Below are positions 36,062 to 43,518 of a stretch of DNA of 64,000 bases, piece by piece. The notes under the pieces were generated by a model. That model was given only the letters and a program-made list of their open reading frames with translations, did no database searches and had not been told where the DNA came from. A program made the position numbers and the translations under genes. This DNA is from Acididesulfobacillus acetoxydans (GTDB taxonomy: Bacteria; Bacillota; Desulfitobacteriia; Desulfitobacteriales; Desulfitobacteriaceae), in contig NZ_LR746496.1 of the NCBI RefSeq assembly GCF_902729405.1, forward strand, positions 310,001 to 374,000, given 5' to 3'. Positions within the stretch are counted from its first letter, which is position 1, and each line of letters begins with the position of its first letter.

Positions 36062-37786
36062 CTATTTTCCCGTGGCCTGCTTTTCTGCCTTTTGGTCGAT
36101 CCAAGCAGTCAAATAATAGAAATACGGGAAAACCGGATGCAACTGAGCATGAACCCAAGGCTGTAAGAGATACTCGGCTTTGTCGTGATAAAGCGGAACC
36201 TCTGCCCCGTCTTGTAAAATGGTCTTCTCAACCGCCTGGTAACCGGGAATAGCCTTTTCAAGATCCGGTTCCTGGCATAACTGATTCAACTGGGCATCAA
36301 CTTTGGGGTTACTGTAGCATTGGAGATTATTTGACGGAATCTGGGAAGTATTGAAGAGGATATTGAGGAAATCATCTGGATCCGGGTAATCTTGAGCCCA
36401 GTGCCCCAAGAGGAGAGTAGCCTTTCCTTGGGTGACGACGTCCAGATATTGCGGGAACGGTACGGCATCCAGCTTAACTTTGATGCCGAGTTTGGCGAGC
36501 TGAGCCTGAATGTTAACCATTAAGGTGTTCGTAATTTGACTTTGCCTGTAAATAACCGGGTATTCGCCGGGCAAGCCGTTGGCATATCCCGCTTCCGCCA
36601 TCAGACTCTTCGCTTTGGCAAGGTCATACTTGAAACCGGCGGGATTTTGTTTGTACCCGGGCATGTTGGGGGGCAGGATTCCGTTGGCGATGACACCGCG
36701 GTTGTTGATGAGCTTCAGAAGCGCCTCCTTGTCGATACCGTACTCCAAAGCCAGGAGCAGTTTCTTGTTGTCAAACGGTTTCACTTTTTCATTGGCCGCG
36801 AAATACCAGAAATCATTCTGAACGATGGAAACGACATCTTTCTTAAGTACCGGATCGTTCATAACTTGCACGTAATCCGCCGCGGGAATCCAAGTGTAAT
36901 CCTGTTCCTTATTCTTGAACTTCAGGAAAGCCACAGACTCGTCATAACCCAGTTTCCAAGTTATGCCGTCGAGATAAGGCAGCCGGCGGCCGGCCGCATC
37001 CTTCATAAAATAGTCCTGGTTGCGAACCAGCTTAATCTCTTGGCCTCTCTTCCAACTTACAAACTTGAACGGCCCGGTACCCATCGGCTTAAGGGAAAGA
37101 TCCGCCTGGTTGGGCAGAGCCGAGGTGTATTTTTTGTCGAGAATGAAAGCATAGGGCAAAGCCATGACGTCAAGGAATGTTCTGTTCGGCGCGCTCAAAT
37201 TAAATTCCACCGTATAATCGCCCTTCTTGACCACCCCGCTCACTGTCGTGGCTTTTCCCTGATTGACATCGTCCATTCCTTTGATCATGGAGAAATAGCC
37301 TTCTCCCTCGGAAGCCGTGCTCTTCGCGGCCAACCGGTTGAAGGTATAGACCACATCATCCGCGGTCAAGGGATCGCCGTTTTGGAACTTGATGCCTTTG
37401 CGCAGTTCGAAGGTATATGTTTTGCCGTTATTGCTGATGGTCGGCATTTGCGCCGCCAAGTCCGGGATAACTTTCTTGCCGCTTTGATCGAAGGTCAAGA
37501 GCCCGTCGTAGATGTTCATCTGGATATCGTAGGACTGTGTATCTCCGCAATGGGCCGGGTCAAGTGAGCGCGGATCATCTTTCATCCAGTTAATGAATGT
37601 TCCCCCACGTTGCGGGGTAGTCGCCCCCTGGGTCTGAGCCGGCCCGGTGGCGACATTTTGACTCCCGCAGCCGGTCACGACCGTCACCAGCAGCAAGCCC
37701 GCCGCCACTCCCGCGGAGGCCAGCTTCTTAAGTCTTCCTCTTTTTCTGCCTCCTTCCCTGCCTGTGAACTTTGTGAGTCTTCCCAT
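36062..37786 (-). CDS. Peptide/oligopeptide ABC transporter substrate-binding lipoprotein
   Basis: A 574-aa family-5 extracellular solute-binding protein (OppA/DppA type). A long, basic N-terminal signal leads to lipobox VVTGCGSQ (Cys near residue 40). GTFINWMKDDPRSLDPAHCG, YTFELRKGIKFQNGDPLTAD, GTGPFKFVSWKRGQEIKLVR and NKKLLLALEYGIDKEALLK are family signatures. AAGGGGGC precedes ATG 37786. No permease or ATPase genes adjoin it, so it must use a distant transporter or serve as a stand-alone sensor. Confidence 0.93.
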   Translation of the reverse strand: MGRLTKFTGREGGRKRGRLKKLASAGVAAGLLLVTVVTGCGSQNVATGPAQTQGATTPQRGGTFINWMKDDPRSLDPAHCGDTQSYDIQMNIYDGLLTFDQSGKKVIPDLAAQMPTISNNGKTYTFELRKGIKFQNGDPLTADDVVYTFNRLAAKSTASEGEGYFSMIKGMDDVNQGKATTVSGVVKKGDYTVEFNLSAPNRTFLDVMALPYAFILDKKYTSALPNQADLSLKPMGTGPFKFVSWKRGQEIKLVRNQDYFMKDAAGRRLPYLDGITWKLGYDESVAFLKFKNKEQDYTWIPAADYVQVMNDPVLKKDVVSIVQNDFWYFAANEKVKPFDNKKLLLALEYGIDKEALLKLINNRGVIANGILPPNMPGYKQNPAGFKYDLAKAKSLMAEAGYANGLPGEYPVIYRQSQITNTLMVNIQAQLAKLGIKVKLDAVPFPQYLDVVTQGKATLLLGHWAQDYPDPDDFLNILFNTSQIPSNNLQCYSNPKVDAQLNQLCQEPDLEKAIPGYQAVEKTILQDGAEVPLYHDKAEYLLQPWVHAQLHPVFPYFYYLTAWIDQKAEKQATGK

Positions 37787-38110
37787 TTTTCTGCCCCCTT
37801 CTGTTATACCTCACGTGGTCCTGAACCCTGTCTTGTATATTTTACAGCCCAGTTAGGTATTTGTCTATCCTAATTATTCCATTCCCGGTTATTGCGTGTT
37901 ATATAACACTTAGTCCCCTTTCTCAGACTGCAGGTTGTCAAATGTCAGGCTTCTAACCCGCTTGTAGAGTTCAAAGACACTGCTTCCCTTCAATTTCTGT
38001 ATTATTTGGACTCTAACGTGATTGATTTTCAATTGTAACCAAAATTGGGCAATAGGAATATGGTACATTGTACCACATCATTTAGTACAAACTTCGGAAG
38101 GAGGGAAACC
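37787..38110. other. Gap with a 15-bp palindrome
   Basis: There is no gene. TGGTACA-T-TGTACCA (38061-38075) is a perfect palindrome 35 bp upstream of the 30-aa ORF and a candidate operator. Confidence 0.55.
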
Positions 38111-38203
38111 ATGTTTGGATATGGCGGAGTAGGAGTCGGTGAATCTCCGCTCTATCTTCTATGTCTTTACTTCGCACGATTCTCTCCACTGCTGCCCACT
38201 TAG
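38111..38203 (+). CDS. 30-aa Gly/Tyr-start peptide, possibly truncated by element copy C
   Basis: ATG 38111 has AAGGAGG six bases upstream. The peptide begins MFGYGGVGVG and continues with a hydrophobic, Leu/Pro-rich stretch; the stop TAG (38201-38203) overlaps the first bases of the dispersed element. The Gly/Tyr-rich start recalls tiny sporulation or coat peptides of Firmicutes. A plausible reading is that element insertion supplied the stop. Translation is likely, function unknown. Confidence 0.5.
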   Translation: MFGYGGVGVGESPLYLLCLYFARFSPLLPT

Positions 38204-38425
38204 TGAACTCGTTCAGCTTAAGCTGAACATCACGATAGTGTCCTGTGGACACTATCGCCGAACCGCAAGCTTTCAAAGAATACTTGTGCGGTGAGGATGA
38301 CTTCGGTGACGAAAGTGTCCGGTGGACAGTGACGGTCAAAGGCTGAGTCTACCCCCAGCGAAGCGGGGTATGGGGGACCCACTCCCACTTGTAGAAATGG
38401 GAGTCTTACGCTTTGGATAAAACTC
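38202..38425 (+). mobile_element. Dispersed structured element, copy C
   Basis: About 224 bp. The left end AGTGAACTCG is followed by the perfect palindrome GTTCAGCTTAAGCTGAAC, then CGATAGTGTCC/GGACACTATCG (38233-38257), ACCGCAAG...TGCGGT, a degraded second hairpin, and GTCTACCCCCAGCGAAGCGG. The end region CTTACGCTTTGGATAAA matches copy B closely (CTTACGTTTGGATAAA). It lacks the GGCACA hairpin of copy B. Confidence 0.85.
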
Positions 38426-38461
38426 TGTCGTTATCATATTTTCTTATAAGGAGGTTTTGAG

Positions 38462-38581
38462 ATGCCGACACTCGGCTTGGCATATACCTGGCCCTATTGG
38501 CTCAATTGGTGGGGTTACCCAGGTTTAGGTTATCGCTATGGTTATCCCGGCTGTGTCTATCCCGGGTACCCTGGTTATTAG
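38462..38581 (+). CDS. 39-aa Tyr/Gly/Pro-rich peptide
   Basis: ATG 38462 is preceded by AAGGAGG. The peptide starts MPTLGLAYTWPYWLNWWG and ends in repeats of the type YPG (RYGYPGC, YPGYPGY). It is too short for routine gene calling, but the ribosome-binding site is ideal and a perfect terminator follows 13 bp after the stop. Compositionally it resembles small spore-coat or cell-surface peptides; this is inference. It lies directly after element copy C. Confidence 0.7.
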   Translation: MPTLGLAYTWPYWLNWWGYPGLGYRYGYPGCVYPGYPGY

Positions 38582-38594
38582 AATTTAGCAAAAC

Positions 38595-38628
38595 AAAGAA
38601 GTGTTGGCATGAGGGCCAACACTTCTTT
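38595..38628 (+). terminator. Terminator of the 39-aa peptide gene
   Basis: Perfect 14-bp stem AAAGAAGTGTTGGC / GCCAACACTTCTTT with a 6-nt loop, starting 13 bp after the stop codon. Confidence 0.88.
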
Positions 38629-38659
38629 AGATGTTTCTTGTTACTACGCATAGTGTCCC

Positions 38660-39218
38660 TAGATTGATAACGTAATCCGACCCAGGCACTCATTCCCCGG
38701 AGGTAGCGGTTGTGTTCGCGCATCCGGCGAAGTACGACTACAACTTGGCGGTCCATGAGCCGGAAGTCCCCGGCATCCAGCGGGAGACTTGTATCCGTTA
38801 TGCGGTTGAGCAGCCGGTAATAGAGCTTTGCCGTGCTTTTTTTGAGCCAGGTTTCTCTTTCTCGGCTGAGGCGCCGCCCATAGACAATGTGCGCTCCTTT
38901 TTCCCATTCCCCGAGCATTTGCGGGATGAGTTCGGGCGGGTCCTGCATGTCGGCATCCAGGATGATGATGGCATCCCCGGTGGCCGCATCCAGCCCGGCA
39001 GTGATGGCGATTTGCTGCCCGAAGTTGCGGGCCAGGTGAATGACCTTTACGTGCGGATCCATCAATGCATCAAGAATATCCGGGGTACTGTCCGTACTGC
39101 CATCATCGACAAAAAGGATTTCGTAGGCATATTTCGTGTCCCAGAGAACGCTTGCCACGCGTTCATAGCACGTTTGAACGACCGTTTCCTCGTTGTAGGC
39201 CGGGATGACGGGCTTTTT
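38660..39218 (-). pseudogene. Family 2 glycosyltransferase fragment (DPM1/GtrB-like)
   Basis: The frame contains VIPAYNEETVVQTCYERVAS, YEILFVDDGSTDSTPDIL, ILDADMQDPPELIPQM, the GDFRLMDRQVV region and RYLRGMSAWVGLRYQS: the catalytic domain of polyprenyl-phosphate glycosyltransferases. Upstream, an in-frame stop (39219-39221) precedes KKPVIPAYNEE with no start codon. Downstream, homology stops after WVGLRYQS and the C-terminal membrane helices are missing. Both ends are lost. Confidence 0.75.
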
Positions 39219-39403
39219 CTATGGCCAGAAGTGCCCAGGCGAAGAAAAGGTAGGATACGAGTTGGGGCCTGGCCTGAGTTTCGGTAATCGAAGCAAACCC
39301 GCTGAGAATCGCTACAAGAATTGCCACGGGGGTCGGCTGGAGGGTACGCGCATACCGCCAGAGGCTGAATGTGAGTCCTTCCCATTAGTCGAGAAAAACA
39401 TGA
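39207..39403 (-). pseudogene. Membrane glycosyltransferase (ArnT/PMT-like) fragment
   Basis: In another minus-strand frame this encodes LWRYARTLQPTPVAILVAIL followed by ETQARPQLVSYLFFAWALLA, resembling an internal piece of family 39-type membrane glycosyltransferases. It runs into the family 2 fragment out of frame, as if two genes were joined by deletion. No start or full domain remains. Confidence 0.4.
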
Positions 39404-39472
39404 AATTTTCTAATGGCTCTATAATTAAGCCCATTCCTTTATTTATCAAGCCATCTGGGATAATATCATACA

Positions 39473-39940
39473 CTATTTGTATATGAAAAGGCCACATGGA
39501 GATTGCTCTGTATCTCTTTCATAATATCTTTCTTTAACCTTTTTTGCAATTATTGGTACTGCATCATCAGTTGTGAGGTTAATAATATAATCCCCTTGGC
39601 TGGTCCACCAAATGATAAATGAGTTCCATACCTCAAGGAATCTAGTACTACCTTCACTATTGTCTTTAAACAACTTTCGGTACAATTCTTTTTGCATATG
39701 TAGCTGATCCCAATGTGCAAATGGACTATTAATATTAGGGTTGTCATCTGCGACAAAGTCGTTCCACATTTTAGATATACGATGTTTTACTTCTTCTAAG
39801 AGGCCTTCGCAAGAAATAGGCAAGTATGGAAATTTCATTTTTAAAGGTGATTTATTGTACTTATTAGAATACATGTTTGAAACATAAATCGGAAAATTAA
39901 GATTAACTGAAGCACCATTAGCAACCGATAATTGATACAT
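39473..39940 (-). CDS. Hypothetical protein in AT-rich DNA
   Basis: 155 aa, unrecognised. AAAGGAGAC lies about 11 bases before ATG 39940. Aromatic residues are frequent (AHWDQLHMQKELYRKLF, FLEVWNSFIIWWTSQGDY). There is no membrane segment or known motif. The DNA is clearly more AT-rich than the flanks and codon use differs (many AAT, TAT, ATT), which suggests recent acquisition with the island around it. Confidence 0.6.
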   Translation of the reverse strand: MYQLSVANGASVNLNFPIYVSNMYSNKYNKSPLKMKFPYLPISCEGLLEEVKHRISKMWNDFVADDNPNINSPFAHWDQLHMQKELYRKLFKDNSEGSTRFLEVWNSFIIWWTSQGDYIINLTTDDAVPIIAKKVKERYYERDTEQSPCGLFIYK

Positions 39941-40133
39941 AGTATTTTCTGTCTCCTTTACTTGTTACTGAAGTTTCGGTCGCGACCGAGCATATGACCT
40001 TGATCCGTTAGCACCCCACCTTAGCGTCCGTGTCCGAAAAACGGGGCTGACAGGTATGACGGGATCCCAGGGCTTACGCCCGCGTGGATCGACGATTCGC
40101 CGTTGAAAAAGGGAGCGGATCCTGAACTAAGGT

Positions 40134-40171
40134 AAGGTGGTATTCGAAAAATCATTTCGAAATACCACCTT
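40134..40171. terminator. Hairpin downstream of the Asp-box lipoprotein
   Basis: AAGGTGGTATTCGAAA and TTTCGAAATACCACCTT form a long stem with one bulge, 16 bp past the stop at 40187. A T-rich tail is on the plus side. Confidence 0.6.
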
Positions 40172-40186
40172 CTATTTTAATCTTTC

Positions 40187-41395
40187 CTATGATATTCCGC
40201 CATTTGTACTCTTAGCCAGACCTGGTACGGTGCCTTGATTATAGGTTATCCAGCCAACCTTACTGTCCACGAAGTCCATTTCTTTGATAAATCTATTTTT
40301 CAAGGCATTGCTTATCGGGATTGTCTGCCAACTATGTCCGCCATCTTGTGTGACGTATAGAACTTTACCGGCGGGTTTAGGCCCATCGCCGTTATTGATC
40401 ATCCATCCTTCTCGATTGCTGATGAAGTTATAAACTACACCGGAACCACGTAATACAAGAGGAAACTTATGGAATGACCACGTCCGGCCACCGTCGCGAG
40501 TAGTGTACAGAACCCAATTGCCTCCTTTGAACTGTACGATAATTACGCCGTCGCTATTCCCAAAGAATACCGGTGTAGAAATGTCTTCCGTCTTCTGGTT
40601 AGCCAATAGGGGCAGATCCTCTGGAGACCAAGTTCTGCCGCCATCCGTACTCTTTTGGATTCCCGCACCGATAAGCCAGAGAGTGCCATCTTTTTGGGCC
40701 GAGAGTGAGCCAGTGAAGGGAAGGTTGCCCTGATGGACGGGAACCCAGTCATTAGCCTTATCGAATTTGTATTTATAGCTGACTGAAGCCACCCGCTGCC
40801 AGGTTTTGCCGCCGTCGCTCGTGGCAAACAGTTCGCCGGACAACGCCGTGTGCATCCCTGCGGTTTCCTCTTCAAACCACCCGTGCTGCGCATCAGAAAA
40901 GGCGACGAACCAACCGCCATCACCGTATTTGATCGGAACAGTTGCAAGTTGGGACCAAGATTGGCCGCCATCATGTGTGCCAAAGACGGTAAGACTTTTA
41001 TCTCGCTGAACTTTAAAAGCCCAACCGATTTGTGCATTCAGGAAATAACCAGAGACATTTATATCAGGGACACTTACGCCCTTCAGGGGTGTTACGTTAA
41101 TCCATGTTTTACCGCCGTTGGAAGTAACCATAACTGGTTGGTTAAGGGACTCGCCATAGCCGTTTTGCTCGTTAAACATGTGAACCCAGTCAGGTGCCGC
41201 AGCGGCGGCAGTATTTGAGTGATTATTATTTACGTTTGGAGTTGACTTCTTCACGACGGGAGTTGGCTTCTTTATGCTTATGCTTGAAGTCGATTTCGGT
41301 TTATTCAGAATTGATTTCAGTTCGGGAGTACTAGCAGAGCAACCTGTTATACTAACTACCAGGCAAAAAAACAAGATAGCACTTTTCTTAAACAT
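40187..41395 (-). CDS. Asp-box (YCF48/BNR-like) beta-propeller lipoprotein
   Basis: About 402 aa from ATG 41395 (AAGGAG nine bases upstream). A signal peptide and lipobox (VVSITGCSAS) lead to a Lys/Thr/Pro/Asn-rich spacer and then a propeller made of repeats. Seven Asp-box-like motifs are visible: SNGGKTW, THDGGQSW, TSDGGKTW, STDGGRTW, TRDGGRTW, TQDGGHSW and STNGGIS. The last is cut off by the stop codon, so the final blade may be missing. Relatives are sialidase-type or photosystem-assembly-type propellers; no catalytic residues are evident. The extracytoplasmic role is unknown. Confidence 0.8.
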   Translation of the reverse strand: MFKKSAILFFCLVVSITGCSASTPELKSILNKPKSTSSISIKKPTPVVKKSTPNVNNNHSNTAAAAAPDWVHMFNEQNGYGESLNQPVMVTSNGGKTWINVTPLKGVSVPDINVSGYFLNAQIGWAFKVQRDKSLTVFGTHDGGQSWSQLATVPIKYGDGGWFVAFSDAQHGWFEEETAGMHTALSGELFATSDGGKTWQRVASVSYKYKFDKANDWVPVHQGNLPFTGSLSAQKDGTLWLIGAGIQKSTDGGRTWSPEDLPLLANQKTEDISTPVFFGNSDGVIIVQFKGGNWVLYTTRDGGRTWSFHKFPLVLRGSGVVYNFISNREGWMINNGDGPKPAGKVLYVTQDGGHSWQTIPISNALKNRFIKEMDFVDSKVGWITYNQGTVPGLAKSTNGGIS

Positions 41396-41629
41396 ATAAA
41401 AATACTCCTTTGGAAATTGACATTCCTTGGCCTTAACCTCCATTAATTCTATGCAGATACAGTTGCGCCATCCATCTCACCACCGACATTCCCTGACAAC
41501 GGTGGGTGTTTCTGAGCCACACTTTCGTTATTCCTGACTGATTCTATAGTCTCGTCGAAAATCCTGCTGATATGGCAGCAAAAAGAATTAAAGGAGCGTT
41601 TGTTTTACGTCCTTTGCCTCCTGTTGCAT

Positions 41630-41786
41630 AACGGCTTGACTTTGCGGTATAATATGGGCAAAGAGAACGCGAGATACTGCCAATATCCCGCGCTCCCAGT
41701 ACAACGAAACCGCAGGATGTGCGGCTCATAGGTGGCACTAAAAGCAAAAGTAGCTTCCGTGCAAGGGTAGGGCTACTTTTGCTTTT
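41630..41786 (+). ncRNA. Putative antisense RNA of a type I toxin locus
   Basis: On the plus strand TTGCAT, an 18-bp spacer and TATAAT (41648-41653) form a good promoter. The implied RNA runs to the hairpin AAAAGCAAAAGTAGC (41740-41754) / GCTACTTTTGCTTTT (41772-41786). That hairpin also contains the stop codon of the toxin-like frame on the other strand. Convergent transcripts sharing a terminator are typical of Firmicute holin-like type I toxins. Confidence 0.5.
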
Positions 41787-41869
41787 CCATGAAGTCCTTC
41801 GCGACTTTGAGTATAGACAAGACCAACACCGCAAACGATATTGCAAGCGTTAGCGCATGATTGCAGCAT
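41773..41869 (-). pseudogene. Decayed holin-like small toxin
   Basis: The minus strand encodes ALTLAISFAVLVLSILKVAK and then DFMEKQK-stop, a typical holin-like toxin tail. ATG 41869 is one base out of frame with it (ATG-C-TGCAATCATGCG) and has no ribosome-binding site, so the gene looks inactivated by a one-base insertion. Confidence 0.55.
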
Positions 41870-41926
41870 TGAACTTTGAGAGAGAGAATCTTTAGCTATT
41901 GAACGGTCGTTTGTTGCCGCCAGCCG

Positions 41927-42166
41927 TTAGATGATCTTGAGTTCCAGATTCGAATACCGCGCTTCGAACAGTTTCCGCTTGATCCGGAAGACTTCCATTG
42001 CATGGCTTTTGGTATCTTCGACTTCGGTGTGCCCATCGGGATGTTGTACGGCAAAATCGGCAACGTAAATGGTTCTGGTCGGAAGAATGGCAAGCCGGTG
42101 AACGGGAAGCCCAGGCTGATATTGATGCCGGAAGAACAAAACGATTCGATACTGTTCAAGAGCCAA
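41927..42166 (-). pseudogene. DUF1064 (phage resolvase-like) remnant
   Basis: The frame reads TIYVADFAVQHPDGHTEVED then KSHAMEVFRIKRKLFEARYS and LELKII-stop, matching the C-terminal half of DUF1064 proteins (phage-borne RecU/VRR-like nucleases) as I recall them. The N-terminal half is scrambled over other frames. This is a prophage-type remnant. Confidence 0.5.
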
Positions 42167-42389
42167 TGAAAGACCTTATGGATATTTTGCGCGACATACC
42201 CCGGGTCAAGCGCGTCCATCATGGGTAAGTCGCAAATTTTTGCCAATACGTTTGGCTGCTGAATGGTTGCTCCGTTAATAACCAGATCGTGCTCGGAATT
42301 CCCGTTATCGTTCCCGACTTCCAGCTTGAATTCTACTATTTGCTTCAACAAACGAATCCCAGTTTCAACAGATAAAGATTATTCAATCT

Positions 42390-42580
42390 ATGCAGACCAT
42401 TGAGGAATCAACGGTCATTAGAATTCTTGAGGAAAAGAAAAACCTCCTTTTCTCCTCGACAGATGAGGACAATAAGCAGGTCATGCAGGAATATGTTGTT
42501 AAAGTCATTGTTCATGACAGCGATGGTGGCGATTCGCATATCGAAGTATTTGTTAGGTGCTTCAATGGTGGAGGCGAGGG
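42390..42580 (+). pseudogene. C-terminal remnant of a large serine recombinase
   Basis: The frame has EEKKNLLFSSTDEDNKQVMQ, EYVVKVIVHDSD and IEVFVRCFNGGGEGT, typical of the extreme C-terminus of resolvase-type site-specific recombinases. No catalytic domain remains. The open frame continues into tmRNA antisense sequence, where it is not real. Its end abuts the tmRNA 3' end, the likely attachment site. Confidence 0.5.
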
Positions 42581-42917
42581 GACTTGCACCCCTGTATCGA
42601 AGAGCGACCACAAAAGCGTCTACGCGTGTAGCCTTTGTATTTAAAGTTTCGCCCCTTATGACTCCCAAAGGCGGGATTCGGTCGAGGCTAGCTCGATAAT
42701 CTTAGCTAATACCTCCGAGCATTGGCATTAGAGCAGTCCTGCTATTTGACACCCTGACCCCTCACCGCAGGCCGTGAGGCAGGATGTTAGCGGCAATTAA
42801 GCAGCTAAAGCGTAATTATCGTTGGCAATTAAAAAGGTCCACCGTTTAACGAGACCAGGTGGAATCTCGACGCGCGACTTTTGTCACCGCTTCCCCGAGC
42901 GAGTCTAAAACGCCCCC
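42566..42917 (-). ncRNA. ssrA: Transfer-messenger RNA (tmRNA)
   Basis: About 352 nt with encoded CCA. The 5' end GGGGGCG (42917) pairs with the 3' end CGCCTCC-ACCA (42566). The tag reading frame in the middle encodes ANDNYALAA-stop (codons GCC AAC GAT AAT TAC GCT TTA GCT GCT TAA). The T-arm-like GGGTGCAAGTCCCC is near the 3' end. With SmpB it rescues stalled ribosomes and tags incomplete proteins for ClpP-type proteases. A TATACT box (42937-42942) lies upstream; the 5' end would be made by RNase P. Confidence 0.96.
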
Positions 42918-43177
42918 GTATTTTTTTGACACACTCAGTATAACACATTTTTTAAAAAATGCTAGTGGAACTCTTTGTCGGCTTTACCAAAAAGAACATC
43001 GTCTTACAGTCACGCCATTCGCGACATATCACACGCGGCTCCTGAGCAAGAGGGAGAGTCAGTCGCATATTACAAAACAGATGAAACTCATGGGAAAAGA
43101 TGCGCTCTTTCACAGAAGTACTACCTTGACAGACATAGTAGTTTGATGTATTCTGCAGTCACGGAGGTGAGTTTGCG

Positions 43178-43504
43178 ACGGAAAACAAGATAACATCTGA
43201 TTTGCTGAGAGGTCATACCGACACTATGATACTAAAGCTTTTGCTCGAAAGAGACCGTTACGGCTATGAGATTGTAAAACTCATTAATCAAAACTCCGGC
43301 GGTGAATATGAACTCAAAGAAGCGACCATGTATTCAAGCGTAAAACGTCTTGAGCACGAGGGCGATATCGAGTGGTATTGGGGCGATGAGTCGCAGGGCG
43401 GTCGGCGTAAGTACTTTAGGATTACCGAGCAAGGTAAAGTTGTTTATGCCCGCAACAAAGGCAATTGGGAGTACGCCAAGCGCGTGCTTGATAACTTGTT
43501 ATGA
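43178..43504 (+). CDS. PadR-family regulator (short form), unusual start
   Basis: A small PadR winged-helix protein of about 100-108 aa. DLLRGHTDTMILKLLLERDR, YGYEIVKLINQNSGGEYELK, EATMYSSVKRLEHEGDIEW and GGRRKYFRITEQGK are typical. The family usually begins ENKITSDLLRGHTDT. That sequence is present in frame from 43181, but the codon in the start position is ACG (43178-43180), ideally placed behind GGAGGTGA. The alternative TTG 43202 has no such site. So either ACG is used or the start has mutated. The stop overlaps the next gene's region (operon). Confidence 0.8.
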   Translation, partial: TENKITSDLLRGHTDTMILKLLLERDRYGYEIVKLINQNSGGEYELKEATMYSSVKRLEHEGDIEWYWGDESQGGRRKYFRITEQGKVVYARNKGNWEYAKRVLDNLL

Positions 43505-43518
43505 GGAGATGTGAGGTC

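Noticed and set aside
38502-38659. C-terminal end of the glycosyltransferase frame
   Set aside because: It runs antisense through a terminator and the 39-aa peptide gene; glycosyltransferase similarity ends near 38660.
42581-42644. Continuation of the recombinase-like frame
   Set aside because: This part is antisense to the tmRNA 3' region and has no protein homology.
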